Assembly (NCBI GenBank): GCA_963573385.1
Contig: CAUYLG010075535.1
Location: 1-64,000 of the forward strand
Direction of reading: 5' to 3'
DNA: 64,000 bases
Source: Cacajao melanocephalus
Lineage: Eukaryota; Chordata; Mammalia; Primates; Pitheciidae
In this document: one piece after another, positions 1-12,281 of the stretch
How the letters are laid out: each line of letters begins with the position of its first letter
Position numbering within the stretch: the stretch's first letter is position 1
Notes under the pieces: model-generated
What the model saw: the letters and a program-made list of their open reading frames with translations, nothing else
The model's database searches: none
Told to the model about the DNA's origin: nothing
Made by a program: the position numbers and the translations under genes

Positions 1-146
1 TTATTTTATTTTATTTTAAGTTCTGGAGTACATGTGCAGGATGTGCAGGTTTGTTACACTGGTAAATGTGTGCATAGTGGTTTGCTGCACCTACTAACCC
101 ATCACCTAGGTAAAGCCCAGCATGCATTAGCTATTTTTCCTAATGC
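1..146 (-). mobile_element. L1 LINE 3' end, antisense (3' half of a 5'-inverted insertion)
   Basis: Starts with a degenerate T-rich (TTTTA) tail and then reads as the reverse complement of the primate L1 3' UTR (gttctggagtacatgtgcag at about 21-40, then the 'gtttgctgcacct' and 'cctaggtaaagcccagcatg' blocks). The tail lies at or beyond the window edge, so the outer target duplication cannot be seen. It ends abruptly at about 146, where sense-strand L1 begins. A primate L1 subfamily is likely; the subfamily is not resolved. Confidence 0.9.
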
Positions 147-497
147 TTTTACACTGTTGGTGGGAATATAAATTAATTCAACCATTGTGGGAGACAGTGT
201 GGTGATTCCTCAAAGATTTATAATGGGAAATACCATTTGATGCAGCAATCCCATTATTGGTTATATACCTAAAGGAATATAAATCATTTTATTATAAAGA
301 TACATGCACGCACATGTTCAATAAATGCAGCACCATTCACAATAGGAAAAACATGAAATTAACCCAAATGCCCATCAAGGATAGACTGAATAAAGAAAAT
401 GTGGTACATATATACACTATGGAATACTACGCAGCTATCAAAAGGAATGAAATCATGTTATTTTCAGCAAACCAACATAGACTTCTTACATGGTGGC
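147..497 (+). mobile_element. L1 LINE ORF2-3' segment, inverted relative to 1-146
   Basis: Sense-strand end of L1 ORF2: 'ttttacactgttggtgggaa' opens the segment, followed by the 'accattgtgggagacagtgtgg' and 'acactatggaatactacgcagc' blocks. An 83-residue open frame (257-508) is a degraded piece of the ORF2 C-terminal region and has no function on its own. Head-to-head abutment with 1-146, sharing 2-3 bases at the junction, is the signature of twin priming during one insertion event on the minus strand. Confidence 0.88.
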
Positions 498-1249
498 TTG
501 CCTTCTAGAAGCAGCACTCTAAGAAGACAAAGGCACAAGCTGTAGATGTCTTAAGGTCTGGCCCCTAACACCACACAGCATCACGTCCACTGCATTCTAT
601 CTACTAGGCAGTGAGTCAGACAGCCCATATTCAAAGGAAGGGGAGAGAACACAGATGATCTTGGGTGAGAGGATTTATACATTAGATCATACAATGACAC
701 TTATTATCTCACTCACCTCTCATTGGCTAGAATGTGATCACTTGTTCACATCAAACTACCTAGGAGCCTGGGAAATGCCAGAAGATAGAAAGGATTTAGT
801 GAACTACTAGCCAGTATCTGCAACATTATACAAAATTTCTATCAAAATGTCTTTCACAAAAATATCTAATAAATATTAACCATTGTGATTATTACTGTAG
901 ACATGCAGATACAATTCAGCATTCACCCCTAAACCATTAAATGGATGAAAATAATAAAATGTGGCAGGTGAGCTTATGTGAGAGTATAGCATACTAAACA
1001 GACCCATGACCAAGTCCAAGAGAGTCAAGAATGGTTACATTCCAATGAAGTAACATTTAAAGACATACTGGAACAATGTCACACTGAAAGCAGAATTTGG
1101 CCTGTTAAAAGGAAGGGGAAGAGACCTTCAGGCCAGGAGGTCAAAGTTCTACAAATGAGAGAGATGCGATGGATGTGAAGAACTTGGATAAGTTAGATGT
1201 AGCTCCAGTTGTAAATGGAAGTAGAGAATTGGATAAGGAGAAAGGTGAG
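498..1249. other. Unassigned non-coding stretch
   Basis: No gene seen. About 500-680 has the look of an old interspersed repeat (MaLR/L1-era wording such as 'aagctgtagatgtcttaag' and 'ccactgcattctat'), but I cannot assign the family. The remainder is AT-rich single-copy-looking DNA. Confidence 0.4.
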
Positions 1250-1670
1250 TCTAGAGTTGAAAGAAAGGAGGCAGGTCATGAAGGGTCTCAGAAAATCCTA
1301 AAGTTGCCTTGACTTTATCTTGAAATCAGTGGGAAGTTATTTGAGACTGAAGGAGAGTGGAAGCTTCGAGAAGGAATGGATAATGACAACCAGAAATAGG
1401 CTGTGAGATGAAAACTGAGTTCGAAATTTGATAGTATTTTAAGAGTGAGAACTGACGAATGATAGAAAATCATTGTAGGTTCTAGGGCATGGTATGGTCA
1501 AAACAATGACTTTTTCATGATGAGAAGTAATTATCTTAGCCATAGAATGAATGAGAAGGAGTAAAACGAAGCACAGTAGCTAAGAAGCTGTTAGAGTAGT
1601 CTAAGTGCATTGTTTTGAAAGCCTCAACTATGGTAATAGAAGAAGGAATGCAAGGAAAGAAATGGAAGAC
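1250..1670 (-). mobile_element. L2 LINE fragment, antisense
   Basis: Purine-rich sequence with the antisense L2 ORF2 pattern: 'aggtcatgaagggtctcag', a 'gggaagttatttgag' block and later 'agctgttagagtagtctaag' correspond in order to the L2 consensus antisense motifs for the cDNA region about 0.5-1 kb from the 3' end. Heavily diverged and indel-ridden, as expected for a more than 100-My-old LINE. Confidence 0.55.
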
Positions 1671-2028
1671 CATTTCAAATAAAAATAATTGCAAGACCAA
1701 ATCCTTCATTCAAAATTATTATATTAAAAAAGTATAATTAAAATCTTAATCTGAAGAAAAGAATCCACCATAGATTTTATCATTGATATCTCAAAACAAA
1801 TTCACTCCATAATAATTCATTTAGCATCCACCATGAGCCGGGCACTGTGTAGGTACTTGGAATTGAAAAAATTAATCAAATCATATCCTCAAAGAGTCCA
1901 AAGTCTAGTGAGAAAATCACATGAATGCATAATTAAGGATGCAATTTGGCAAATGCTGGAGCAACATTCCATAAGAACACCAGAGAGTAGGGTTTATTCT
2001 TCAGTCTCACATTGAGAAATGTTTTGTA
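1671..2028. other. Unassigned AT-rich stretch
   Basis: No gene or repeat recognised. A 60-codon open frame at 1833-2015 has no recognisable similarity and is of chance length. Confidence 0.4.
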
Positions 2029-2036
2029 GCATAGGG
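2029..2036. repeat. Target-site duplication, left copy, of the MER1-type element
   Basis: gcataggg directly precedes the CAGG terminus; the identical octamer recurs at 2368-2375 directly after the ACTG terminus. Confidence 0.9.
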
Positions 2037-2367
2037 CAGGCACCCCCAACCCCTGGACAACAGACTGCTACTGGTCCATGGCCCGTTAGTAACTGGGCCG
2101 CATAGCAGGTGGTGAGCATTACTATCTGAGCTCCTCCTCCTGTCAGATCAGTGGGCGGCATTAGATTCTCACAGAGGCGCAAACCCTGTTGTGACCTTTG
2201 CATGCATGCCATCTAGCTTGTGTGCTCCTTATGAGAACCTAATGCCTGATGATCTGAGATGGAACAGTTTCATCCCAAAACCCCTGACACACACACCACA
2301 CCTTGTCTGTGGAAAAATTGTCTTCCATGAATCTGGTCCCTGGTGCCAAAAAGGTTGGGGACCACTG
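2037..2367 (+). mobile_element. MER1B-type non-autonomous hAT-Charlie DNA transposon
   Basis: The 331-bp element opens with 'caggcacccccaacccctgg' and closes with 'aaggttggggaccactg', the imperfect terminal inverted repeats of the MER1 family. Internal landmarks (gtccatggcccgttag, 'ctgtcagatcagtgggcggc', 'gatgatctgagatggaacag', 'tggaaaaattgtcttccatg') match in order, and length fits MER1B. It is flanked by a perfect 8-bp duplication gcataggg at 2029-2036 and 2368-2375, as hAT insertion requires. It has no transposase; small open frames within it are fortuitous. Confidence 0.88.
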
Positions 2368-2375
2368 GCATAGGG

Positions 2376-3360
2376 GGCTTAGTGTTCAGGCAGCAAGTGA
2401 CAAGGAAGCTATTGCTGAAGCAAAACAAGGTGATGACCAATGCAATGCCACAGTGAAACCTTTTGTTAAAATTGTCTCAAAAACCTCAAAGTAGTCTGTG
2501 CAGCAGATTATGTACCTAATGCTTTGGTAGCTTTCGGGGAAGAGTTTGGAAACTGCTAGTATGTATCGATTGCTGATGGTTGCTTTTGGAAGGTTTATTA
2601 CAAAAAAAGGGATGAGCCCAGAGAACAAATGGCAAATTTGCAATAAGTTGAAAGGAAATAGAGAGTCCCAAAATTAGAGAACATTTAGAATCTGAAGTAG
2701 CAATTACGTTTCATTCCTTAACAGCAAAAGATAAAACTAAAAAGTCTTAGAGAAAGGAAGGCAAGCAACATGTAGCCGTTTCACAAAGGTAAATTTGGAG
2801 TATGGCCTCCACACTGACTGTTAAAATCACTGGAAGAATTAAGGGGTCTTATATCAAAGTTCTCACTAAGGATGTGGTATCCATTAAATCCACTCAATTG
2901 AAGAAAAAGGAGACTAAGTATGTGTTTCTTCCACAAAAACTTGATGGGCTCAGCAGAGCTCTAATGAAGCAGGAAGCGAAAGGCATGGACAGGAGAAAGT
3001 CAAAGAATGTCAGAATTTTGTCTCAAAAAGGACTGTGGGCGAGACTATTTGAAAATAGAGCTCACTGTCAAGTATATAGGAAGCTAACTTAATTTTTAAG
3101 AGAGTTATACCACCAAAAGGATCATCAACTTGCATTAAAATGTACTGACTGTTTGAAACTCCAAATGACCCAGGGACTTCCAATTGTCTGCAGGCAGGAA
3201 GTACAGACGGCTCAGTTTTCAGGTGGGCATATTCCTCGGGTACCCACTTTGGATTTGAAGGAGAGTAGTGGAGGGAGGACTCACAGAGGGCAGAACCAGG
3301 AGCCACAGAGAACCAAAGACAAGGGGTCCTCCAGTAAGTGAAAACAGTACCTAATTAAAT
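2376..3360. other. Unassigned non-coding stretch
   Basis: No repeat family recognised. It holds a 96-codon open frame at 2802-3092, lysine-rich with no recognised domain and no Kozak-like or splice context supporting use. Nothing else stands out. Confidence 0.4.
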
Positions 3361-3369
3361 GTAGTCCTC

Positions 3370-3653
3370 CTGTAATCCCAGCCCTTTGGGAGGCTGAGAT
3401 GGGTGGATCACTTGAGATCAGGAGTTCAGAACCAGCATGGGCAATGTAGTGAAATCCTGTCTCTACCAAAAATACAAAGTTAGCTGGTTGTGGTGGTGTG
3501 TGCCTGTAGTCCCAGCTACTTGGGAGGCTGAGATGAGAGAATAGCTTGAGCACCAGAAGTCAAGGCTTCAGTGAGTGGAGATCGTGTCGCTGTACTCCAG
3601 CCTGGGTGACAGAGTGAAACCTCGTCTCAAAAAAATAAAGACAAAAAGTAAAG
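3370..3653 (+). mobile_element. AluJ-type SINE, 5'-truncated
   Basis: Begins inside the left arm at 'ctgtaatcccagccctttgg' (about 22 bp of the canonical 5' end missing) and runs through both arms to an A-rich tail. Right-arm wording (gagcaccagaagtcaaggct, where S copies have a 'gaggttgcag' block) and high divergence point to AluJ. Flanked by gtagtcctc at 3361-3369 and 3654-3662, extendable to taaa(t/g)gtagtcctc, so it is one insertion with a preserved target duplication. Confidence 0.9.
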
Positions 3654-3662
3654 GTAGTCCTC

Positions 3663-4074
3663 AAAATACTTGAGAAATGAGAATTTAGAGTTGCTACAGC
3701 CAGCCCTATGTCTGCTCTGTGTGTCCCCATTCTTCTGTCTGAATGCCAGTATTTATTTCTGTAGTCCTTTGTTTGCTCCATTTTGGGGTCCTGAGCATGT
3801 AGGGGGCATAACTTGCACTGGACTTACAGACCATCACACATCAGCCCCTGCTATGGAGACTGCCTATCCTTCCTGTCATCCAGAGATCCTACTCTTTGAG
3901 CTAGATGCTGTGACGAAATGGCAATTTTGGGTTATCTCTCCTGGAATAAAAAGGGTGAGCATATTTTGCACGCGAAAAGGAGAGTGTACTAAATATTTCA
4001 GGATCAAATGGATCCGTAATGCTCTTCACTGGTGTTTCCAGGTCCCCTTCATCCAGGCACGTGATACCATTGCA
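3663..4074. other. Unassigned, possibly upstream part of the MLT1-like LTR
   Basis: Lies between the AluJ and the recognisable LTR. A 152-codon open frame (3670-4128) crosses it and enters the LTR; its product has no recognisable domain and the frame is judged fortuitous. The 3930-4074 part could belong to the LTR. Confidence 0.35.
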
Positions 4075-4425
4075 CTGCTGCACCCCTTGAAGTTAGTCTT
4101 TGAAGTGATATGTGTCACTTTTGGGTAGAAACCAAAAAACAAAAAAGTTTCTTACTTTTTGGGTAGAGCCGATGCGTGATTCGCCATGTTTCTTCCCCTG
4201 GTGACCATGATCTGCAATATTTTAGATTGCCCTGCTTGGGCGGGCTGGGCCCAGGAGTGAGAACAGTGTGGAACAGAGCCCCCTGCTGACTCCAGATGGA
4301 AGCACAGTATGACTGAAATACACCTGCCTCATCAGAAGCCTCTCTGCAGTTTGGGGGTTGTTGGTTACTACAATTTAATAACAATCCATTCTGAAGGCCA
4401 TATACACTAAAATAAGCTCTGTAAG
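4075..4425 (+). mobile_element. MaLR-type (MLT1-like) LTR, 3' portion
   Basis: Shows the order typical of MLT1 LTRs: 'gatatgtgtcacttttgggt', then 'gatgcgtgattcgccatgtt', 'acagtgtggaacagagcccc' and near the end 'tttgggggttgttggttact' followed by 'caatccattctga'. An AAC/T-rich stretch near 4130-4160 looks like a small internal rearrangement. The upstream boundary is uncertain and may extend to about 3930; no internal retroviral genes are present. Subfamily not resolved. Confidence 0.6.
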
Positions 4426-4718
4426 GTGTAAGCACCATGTATTAAAAGTTACATGCAGGGAAAGGGAGAAAATTGTCCAAAGAGAATACTGAATTTGTGG
4501 ACATCAAGTACCAACTAGCCCAGATCAAAGGCATTCCTAGGGTGGAGCCTAAACTTGAAATCTTTCAAATAATTGAAATGGATATCTATCAAAATAATAC
4601 ATATTTCAAGAATAATAACTTTTGGAAGTCTCAAATGTGGATAAATCTAAACATATTGTGATATTTGAGGTGCTTTAATAGTCCTATTACATAATAGAGT
4701 ATCTTTAAGGTAAGAAAA

Positions 4719-4852
4719 ATATTTTAGTTGCTTCCCAATAAAAAAGAAGTAAAACTCAAATGCATTAAATCTTTATATAATTTATATAAAGCAACTGAAA
4801 TATATTTTAGTTGCTTCCCAATAAAAAAGAAGTAAAACTCAAATGCATTAAA
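4719..4852 (+). repeat. Local direct duplication, 51-bp exact copies
   Basis: 4719-4769 and 4802-4852 are identical over all 51 bases (from atattttagttgcttccc to aaatgcattaaa), with start-to-start spacing 83 bp. The 32-bp spacer contains a near-palindrome (ctttatataatttatataaag), and sequence after copy 2 (cgattatataatta) partly resembles the spacer, so the original unit may have been about 83 bp. Confidence 0.95.
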
Positions 4853-5796
4853 CGATTATATAATTAACACAGTTGAATATGTATATATAAGGAAAAGATG
4901 CTATTTTTATCTGGCATATTATATGGTCTTTTTAACTTTTCAGAGATCTTTAGTGAAGTGCTTGCTGAAGTTGATTTAAAACATGATTTGGGCTCTGAGG
5001 ACAAGCCAAAACACTAGTTTGGTGATAGTACATATTTCAGATTTGATGTCCCAACACTTTGGAAATACTCTGAATTTATGAAAGCAGGTTGTTATGTCTA
5101 AGATTTGACACTTATCTATGAAAAGGGAAGGAAAATTTGTTCAGTTTAAGGAGGAAATACCGTAATCAGTGCCCTGGAGAACAGCTATTTAAATTGAGAG
5201 CTTTATTATGAAATCATGGGTATTTAGCAGAATTATATCCAGATAGCTTTTTTAATGTTCCTTTCAACCAGGCAGAAATTCCTTCTCCATGGGAAAATTG
5301 AAAATAGGGTATTGAAAAATTGTTGAAATAATGAAGAATTCTGTATAGCACAGTGAGTTGTTTTTTTTTTTTTTTTTTCTGGGATGGGGGACGAGTGGGG
5401 AGGCAGGGGATCTTTGGTTTATTATCTTGGAAAATGGGTCAAGGCACAGGTGGGATCCGTGCTTTCTTTCACTTTCTTTAAATCCTGGGCTTTCTGGGAG
5501 GCTTAAGAAATTTGTCTTTATGTTCTAACTTTGCTATTTTTAAGTGAGAAATGCTGCAGAAAAAATGCTTTTTTTTTAATATTGCTCAAAATCTTCAATT
5601 TGGCTCATAATGTCTTATGTGCATTTTTTGTTGTATTGTGACTACACCTTTTAAACTCCCAATTTACCAGGGAATATGTTGTTCTTGATTCACTCACTCA
5701 TAAGTGAACATCAGAATGCTAACAACGTGGGGGGCCCGCAGGGGAGCCGCTGTGACCATAGCCCCGATGAAACACAAAGCAGGAGGAAATTGAAAA
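4853..5796. other. Unassigned AT-rich stretch with poly(T) run
   Basis: No gene recognised. Contains an 18-T run at 5361-5378 followed by a G-rich patch (gggatgggggacgagtgggg). No SINE or LINE body adjoins the T run that I can recognise. Confidence 0.4.
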
Positions 5797-5829
5797 TGTG
5801 TGTGTGTGAGTGTGTGTGTGTGTGTGTGC
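5797..5829 (+). repeat. (TG)n microsatellite
   Basis: About sixteen TG units with one GAG interruption, passing into CA/TG-alternating sequence (gcacatgcccatgtgcacatg) to about 5850. Confidence 0.95.
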
Positions 5830-6059
5830 ACATGCCCATGTGCACATGTGTGTACGTGTCTGAGAGACAGGCAATATTCCCACTTTAAGTCAAGAGAGGT
5901 AGAGTGGTGATTTCTATTGAGGAAACCAGGAAAGGAGCTCTGGAAAAAATGTCATATCAAGCCAAATGCTCGGCAAATGTGGAGAACTGGTCTCTTTTGT
6001 TCTAAGGACAGTACAGGATGACGTTTAGAGCTAAATTTGTAAAATTATGAAAAATATTT

Positions 6060-6122
6060 TTACATGGTTGGCACACAGTAAGTGTTCAATAACTATTTTC
6101 AATTTATAATAATGATTATTGT
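6060..6122 (+). mobile_element. MIR SINE 3' end fragment
   Basis: 'ttggcacacagtaagtgttc' followed by 'aataactatt' and a 'taataatgattattg' tail matches the MIR 3' end (shared with L2); the ATT-rich tail favours MIR. Confidence 0.6.
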
Positions 6123-7712
6123 AGCGCATATTTCATTTATGTGAATACATACAGTGATAAGGGAGACCCTGGTATTCTGCTAAGCAACCCTAGCTCCATC
6201 CTCCCTTCACACACATACATGCCTCAGGGAAATTATTAAGGACGAAGTAATCTGGACTGGATGCTTCATCAGTTAGTGAGTTCTGGGTTGTCAGTCCTTG
6301 ATGTTTTCTACATTCAACTAGAACGGACACCAGGTGGAAAGAAGGATACAAAGGGATTTGATACGGGAGAAGAGAAGGACTCTGCCCTAAGCTGTCACAG
6401 AGGGCTGACAAGGCAGAGAATAATGCAACATGAGGCAGGACCACCACTGAGGTCAACTGCAGGGAGCTAGAGACATTAAGCCTTAAGCTGGCTAGAGACA
6501 GATAACAGACAGTGACCAGCATGTCACAAAAGCTGCCACGGACTGGTCAGACCCTGCCAGGAACCCTGGAATTCTCTAGGACACTGGATGGGAGCAACTG
6601 TGAACTCAGTCTGAACTCAGAGAGATAAATTACCGATTTTATATAAGAAAGATCTTTTCATTCCAGGGGACAAGTGGAACGAAATGATGCCAGAAAAGAA
6701 GGCGGATGTTACCCAAACCAAATGACAAAGATGTAGGGAGACCCAAGCGTCCTTTCCCATCTGGAAAAGGAGTTAACTCAACTCTAACACCTGGTACCTT
6801 GCAGACACCTGAAGGTACTTAGCTGCAAGTGTCTTTGTTTTGCTTCTGTTTCCCCCAATTCAGTTTCTATGACTTTTAGTGACTCAGGCTTCTAAACCTT
6901 CAGAATGGTGATAGATGTGATAGTTGGGTCAGAAGAAACTAAAGCATTTTCACATCTCTCTCTAGTCCTACCCAAACTTTCTGCCTCCTTTGAACTTTCT
7001 GCCATGCCATTCTTTGGCCAGTGTGGGGAAGGCGATACCTCAGATCCAAATTTACTTACCTTTCCTTTCCAATTGAGAGGTAATTGAGTACCTGGTATCC
7101 TTTAGGTGTCCAGGGCACCTGATGCTAATATGCTCATACAGTAACTCCTAGGCAAGATGCTAGTGCTTTAATAGCAATTTCAGCGGACAGTGCCTTGCCC
7201 ACCTCAACAAACTCAATTACAGATGTTAGATATTTGGAGATAGTTATTTATTTTAATGTTCCGTAAATATCAACATGCAGCCATCTGCCTACTCCACCCA
7301 TGTATAGGTCTGTCCAAAGCCGGAAAAAGTCATGGCTTTGTTCTGACGTTCCCTAATTGATCTTCCAAACTTGTTCTGGGCATTAATCTTTTTGGGGATT
7401 GAGGATAAGGGCTTTGTGTGAGTCTCTTGGACACTGTCATTCAGAGAAACCCTGTGCATTTAGACTATAGTCTTGGGCTCAGATTGTTTTCCACAGATGT
7501 GATTCTGGTGTTAAAGTAATTCTTGAAAACATGTGCAAAGTAAGTTAAGTCAATCAAAACGTTATTTTTTTTTTAACTGACAGGTGAAAAACAGGAAATA
7601 ATCTTAAATGTCTAAATTAGTATTTTAATACCATGTACCCTCTCGTTTTGTCAGGATAAAGTTCAGCTAGTTTGGCACAGCCCATTTAAGACTCTTAAAA
7701 ATATAGCCCACC
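6123..7712. other. Unassigned stretch
   Basis: No gene and no repeat assigned with confidence. 6190-6640 is slightly GC-richer and has antisense open frames of up to 110 codons (6190-6522, minus strand), without recognisable protein features. A 10-T run lies near 7565. Confidence 0.4.
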
Positions 7713-7980
7713 ATCTCATAGGTGGGTGTTGAACAATTAGAACATGAGGACACAGGGAGGGGAGCATCACATACTATGGTCAGTCAGTGAGGTGCGGGGG
7801 GTGGCTAGGGAAGAGACAGCTGGGGGTGGGGAGGGTGGGGAGGGATAACGAGGGGAGAAATACCAGATATAGGTGATGGGGGGATGAAGGCAGCAAACCG
7901 CCTTGCCATGTATGTACCTATGCAACAATCCTGCATGACCTGCACATGTACTCCAGAACCTAAAGTACAATTTAAAAAAT
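7713..7980 (+). mobile_element. L1 LINE 3' UTR fragment, 5'-truncated
   Basis: Reads 'ctcataggtgggtgttgaac', 'acacagggaggggagcatca', a G-rich tract (7795-7845) typical of the primate L1 3' UTR, 'tgcacatgtactccagaacc' and a short A-rich end near 7975. Divergence suggests an older primate L1 (L1PB or L1MA era) than the copy at 59.1 kb. Confidence 0.85.
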
Positions 7981-8039
7981 ATATTGCCCATATATTCCCT
8001 GGGCATTTTTCTCAACTGGCTTCTTCAGTCCAGGTCCAC

Positions 8040-8428
8040 CTCACTCCTCACCATTCCTCACATGTGAATGTCCCTTCACAAGCCATTCTGTGCCTTGCCC
8101 ATGCTACTCTCTGTGCCTACAATAAACTTTGCTCTTTTTTCCCCCTAAGAAATGCCTACTTCCTTAGATTTAAAATCAGCATCTCCTCTTTACAGGCTTT
8201 TCTTGCTCTGCCATGAGTTGTTCTTTCACCCAAACTTCCACAGTCTTTGTTCCTAACTTGATTACCTTATTTATGAAAATGTATTGTGGGTATCTGTCTA
8301 CATGAACGTCTATCCTTTGTGCTTCTAGTGAGAAGGGACTCTGTTTTATTCATTTTTGTAGCCTGAGCACCTAACAGTGTTGTTTGCCCTAGAAAAGAAA
8401 CTTAATAAATGTTTGTGGAATGAATGAC
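8040..8428 (+). mobile_element. L2 LINE 3' end
   Basis: Pyrimidine-rich L2 body followed by the diagnostic tail: 'agtgagaagggactctgttt', 'gtagcctgagcacctaacag' and 'cttaataaatgtttgtggaa' ending in tgaatga. The 3' end is intact; the 5' boundary is approximate. Confidence 0.75.
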
Positions 8429-8662
8429 TAAAAATAAGTCCTAAAACTTATAAAGCAGTCTTGTTAGTAGGAAACATTTGTCTCGACACATGGGCTAAGG
8501 TATAACACAGGACATGAGAAGGAAAAAGAGGAATAAAATAATTCTATTACAAAATATCCTTGTTAAATAAGCCACAGGGTATTTTTAACTGTGAAACATT
8601 AGACACATTTTATTTAAAAAAAAAAAAAAACTTTACTATAAATTACTATTTGCCTCTTGAAT
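8429..8662. other. Unassigned stretch with a poly(A) run
   Basis: AT-rich DNA with a 15-A run at 8616-8630; no feature recognised. Confidence 0.4.
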
Positions 8663-8677
8663 AAGAAACCCAATTAT

Positions 8678-8969
8678 GGCCAGGAGTAGTGGCTTATGCC
8701 TGTAATCCCAGCACTTTGGGAGGTTGAGGTGGGCGGATCACCTGAGGTCAGGAGTTCGAGACCAGCCTGGCCAACATGACGAAACTCCATCTCTACTAAA
8801 AAAGTACAAAAATTAGCCAGGCATGGTGGTGGGTGCCTGTAATCTCAGCTACTCAGAAGGCTGAGAAAACAGAATTGCTTGAACCCTGGAGGTGGAGGTT
8901 GCAGTGAGCCAAGATAACGCCACTGCACTCCAGCCTGAGCAACAAGAACAAGACTCCATCTCAAAAAAA
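8678..8969 (+). mobile_element. AluS-type SINE, full length
   Basis: Complete dimer from 'ggccaggagtagtggcttat' to a short A tail; contains the left-arm 'cctgaggtcaggagttcgag' block and the right-arm 'ggtggaggttgcagtgagcc' block typical of AluS. Flanking duplication aagaaacccaatt / aagaaacacaatt at 8663-8675 and 8970-8982 (one mismatch). Confidence 0.93.
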
Positions 8970-8982
8970 AAGAAACACAATT

Positions 8983-10739
<1,757 letters not shown>

Positions 10740-10920
10740 TGAGTTGCAACCGCCAATTAGAGGCCAAGTTGATAGAGTGCTCCTCTGGGTCTGTTAATGC
10801 CTACTGACCACTGTTCATTGCGGTAGATTGTAATAATTAGTGCCATTAAGCATAAATACGAAAATGAGGGGGTTGCACTAGGCGATCTCTGAGGTCCCTT
10901 CCAGCATTAGAATTCTAAAA
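10740..10920 (+). mobile_element. MIR3-like SINE remnant
   Basis: The end 'aaatgagggggttgcactag' followed by 'gatctctgaggtcccttccag' and 'attctaaaag' is the characteristic MIR3-type 3' module. The 5' part is degraded and its boundary is approximate. Confidence 0.5.
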
Positions 10921-11419
10921 GTTGGTGAGCCTGAAATTGCTAATGTGTTTCTGAATGTACCCAATTTATGCCTAGAGACAAGTTGTTCATCTGAAAGATG
11001 AATTTATTAGTTTAGCTCAGAAATACAAGTTTAAATAAAAATTAAGTGCTGGTTAAACACTAATAATAATAATAATAAATATGTCATTCTACAATATTTC
11101 ACCTTTTACAAAGGTATGTTTAATTCACAATCACATTGTGAGGAAGTTCTGTGACTAAGATTTTCTCACATCTTTGGTAAATTTGTGCAAAAATTTGTAT
11201 GACTGAAGCATTCTTAGTTTTCTTACTTTGTCACAGATGCTAAGGAATCTCCATTAGGACTGGGGTGTCCAGGGAATGGAGGACAGAGAGGGACCTATAT
11301 TCAGCTAAGCCTGGACACTCCAGGAAGGCAAGGACTATCTCTTATTTGTCTTTATACCCTTAACATCTGATCCCCTTATTAAGATTATACTCCTGTAAAA
11401 GAAAATAAACCATACACAT
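10921..11419. other. Unassigned stretch with a short (TAA)n
   Basis: Contains (TAA)6-7 at 11061-11079 and otherwise nothing recognised. Confidence 0.4.
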
Positions 11420-11740
11420 ATATGTAATATTTCAGGCGGTGGTAGGCATGATAAAGAAAAGTAAATAAGATTAAGAGAGAGTAGTGGCAGGATATTTTAG
11501 CTAGAGAAGGAATCTTTGAGGAAGTGCCACTTGGGAGAGCAGAATAATCAGTTGTACTTAGGGAATTGTTTCTCAGACATCGGGAAAAAAGATGACACAT
11601 GGACCCCAAAATGAGAGTGTGATCAGTGTGTTTGAAGGACAGCAATTATTTCGTGTGGCTAAAGCAGGAAGACAGAGGCAAAGAGTCTTAAGAGATGACA
11701 TCACTGAGGTAGTGGTTTGAAGGTATTTTGATCATTGATT
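11420..11740 (-). mobile_element. L2 LINE fragment, antisense
   Basis: Antisense L2 order visible: 'aatctttgaggaagtgccac', later 'gtgatcagtgtgtttgaagg', 'tcgtgtggctaaagcaggaa' and 'cttaagagatgacatc', matching the antisense 'feeding' of the L2 ORF2 end region. Strongly diverged. Confidence 0.6.
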
Positions 11741-12063
11741 AGGCAAGAAAAAACAGTGGTTAAAGCCACTTTCATATATAACTATGGAGGATTAAAAATG
11801 CATTAAAAACAAGTACAATTGGGTATCTTGTCACTAGTTTGACTTAAGAACCCTACTTCTTTAAATCTCTAGGGGTTTTTGTGTTTTTCTTTTTTTTACT
11901 GAAGCTTGGCACTTACCCAATTCATAGTTTTCTAAAAATAATTTACCTTTTCTACAAACCCACACTACTCACTCTGAGAATTAAGTCTCTCAAACCTAAC
12001 CTTACAAGTTCCTATTTTCTTCTTTTTTTTTGTTTTCCTCACCAATAGCTCTAGACTTCTTTT
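11741..12063. other. Unassigned AT-rich stretch
   Basis: No feature recognised; a short T run lies near 12023-12031. Confidence 0.4.
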
Positions 12064-12076
12064 TAAAGATGGTGCA

Positions 12077-12234
12077 GTGGATAGGGCATGGTGGCTCATG
12101 CCTGTAATCCCAGTACTTTGGGAGAACAAAGAGGGAGGCTCACTTGACGCCAGGAGGTTGAGGTTGCAATGAGCTTTGATCACACATCAACATTCCAGCC
12201 TGGGCAACAGAGCGAGACCCTGTCTCTTAAAACA

Positions 12235-12267
<33 letters not shown>

Positions 12268-12281
12268 TTAATAAAATAAAA
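12077..12281 (+). mobile_element. Alu monomer (FLAM-like or internally deleted AluJ) with (TAA)n tail
   Basis: A single Alu arm of about 150 bp: 'ggcatggtggctcatgcctg' at the start, 'gaggttgaggttgcaatgag' in the middle and 'cagcctgggcaacagagcga' near the end, then a tail turned into (TAA)n at about 12236-12264. Flanked by taaagatggtgca (12064-12076) and taaagatggttca (12282-12294), 12 of 13 matching, so it is a discrete insertion. The body could be a free left Alu monomer or a dimer that lost its middle. Confidence 0.8.
12236..12264 (+). repeat. (TAA)n microsatellite in Alu tail
   Basis: About nine to ten TAA units derived from the A tail of the Alu monomer. Confidence 0.95.

Noticed and set aside
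2802..3092. Lys-rich 96-codon frame as possible small gene or processed ribosomal-protein pseudogene
   Set aside because: Composition is suggestive but I see no match to a ribosomal protein, no poly(A) tail and no target duplications.
3670..4128. 152-codon open frame
   Set aside because: No recognisable domain; its 3' part enters an MLT1-like LTR and there is no splice or promoter support.
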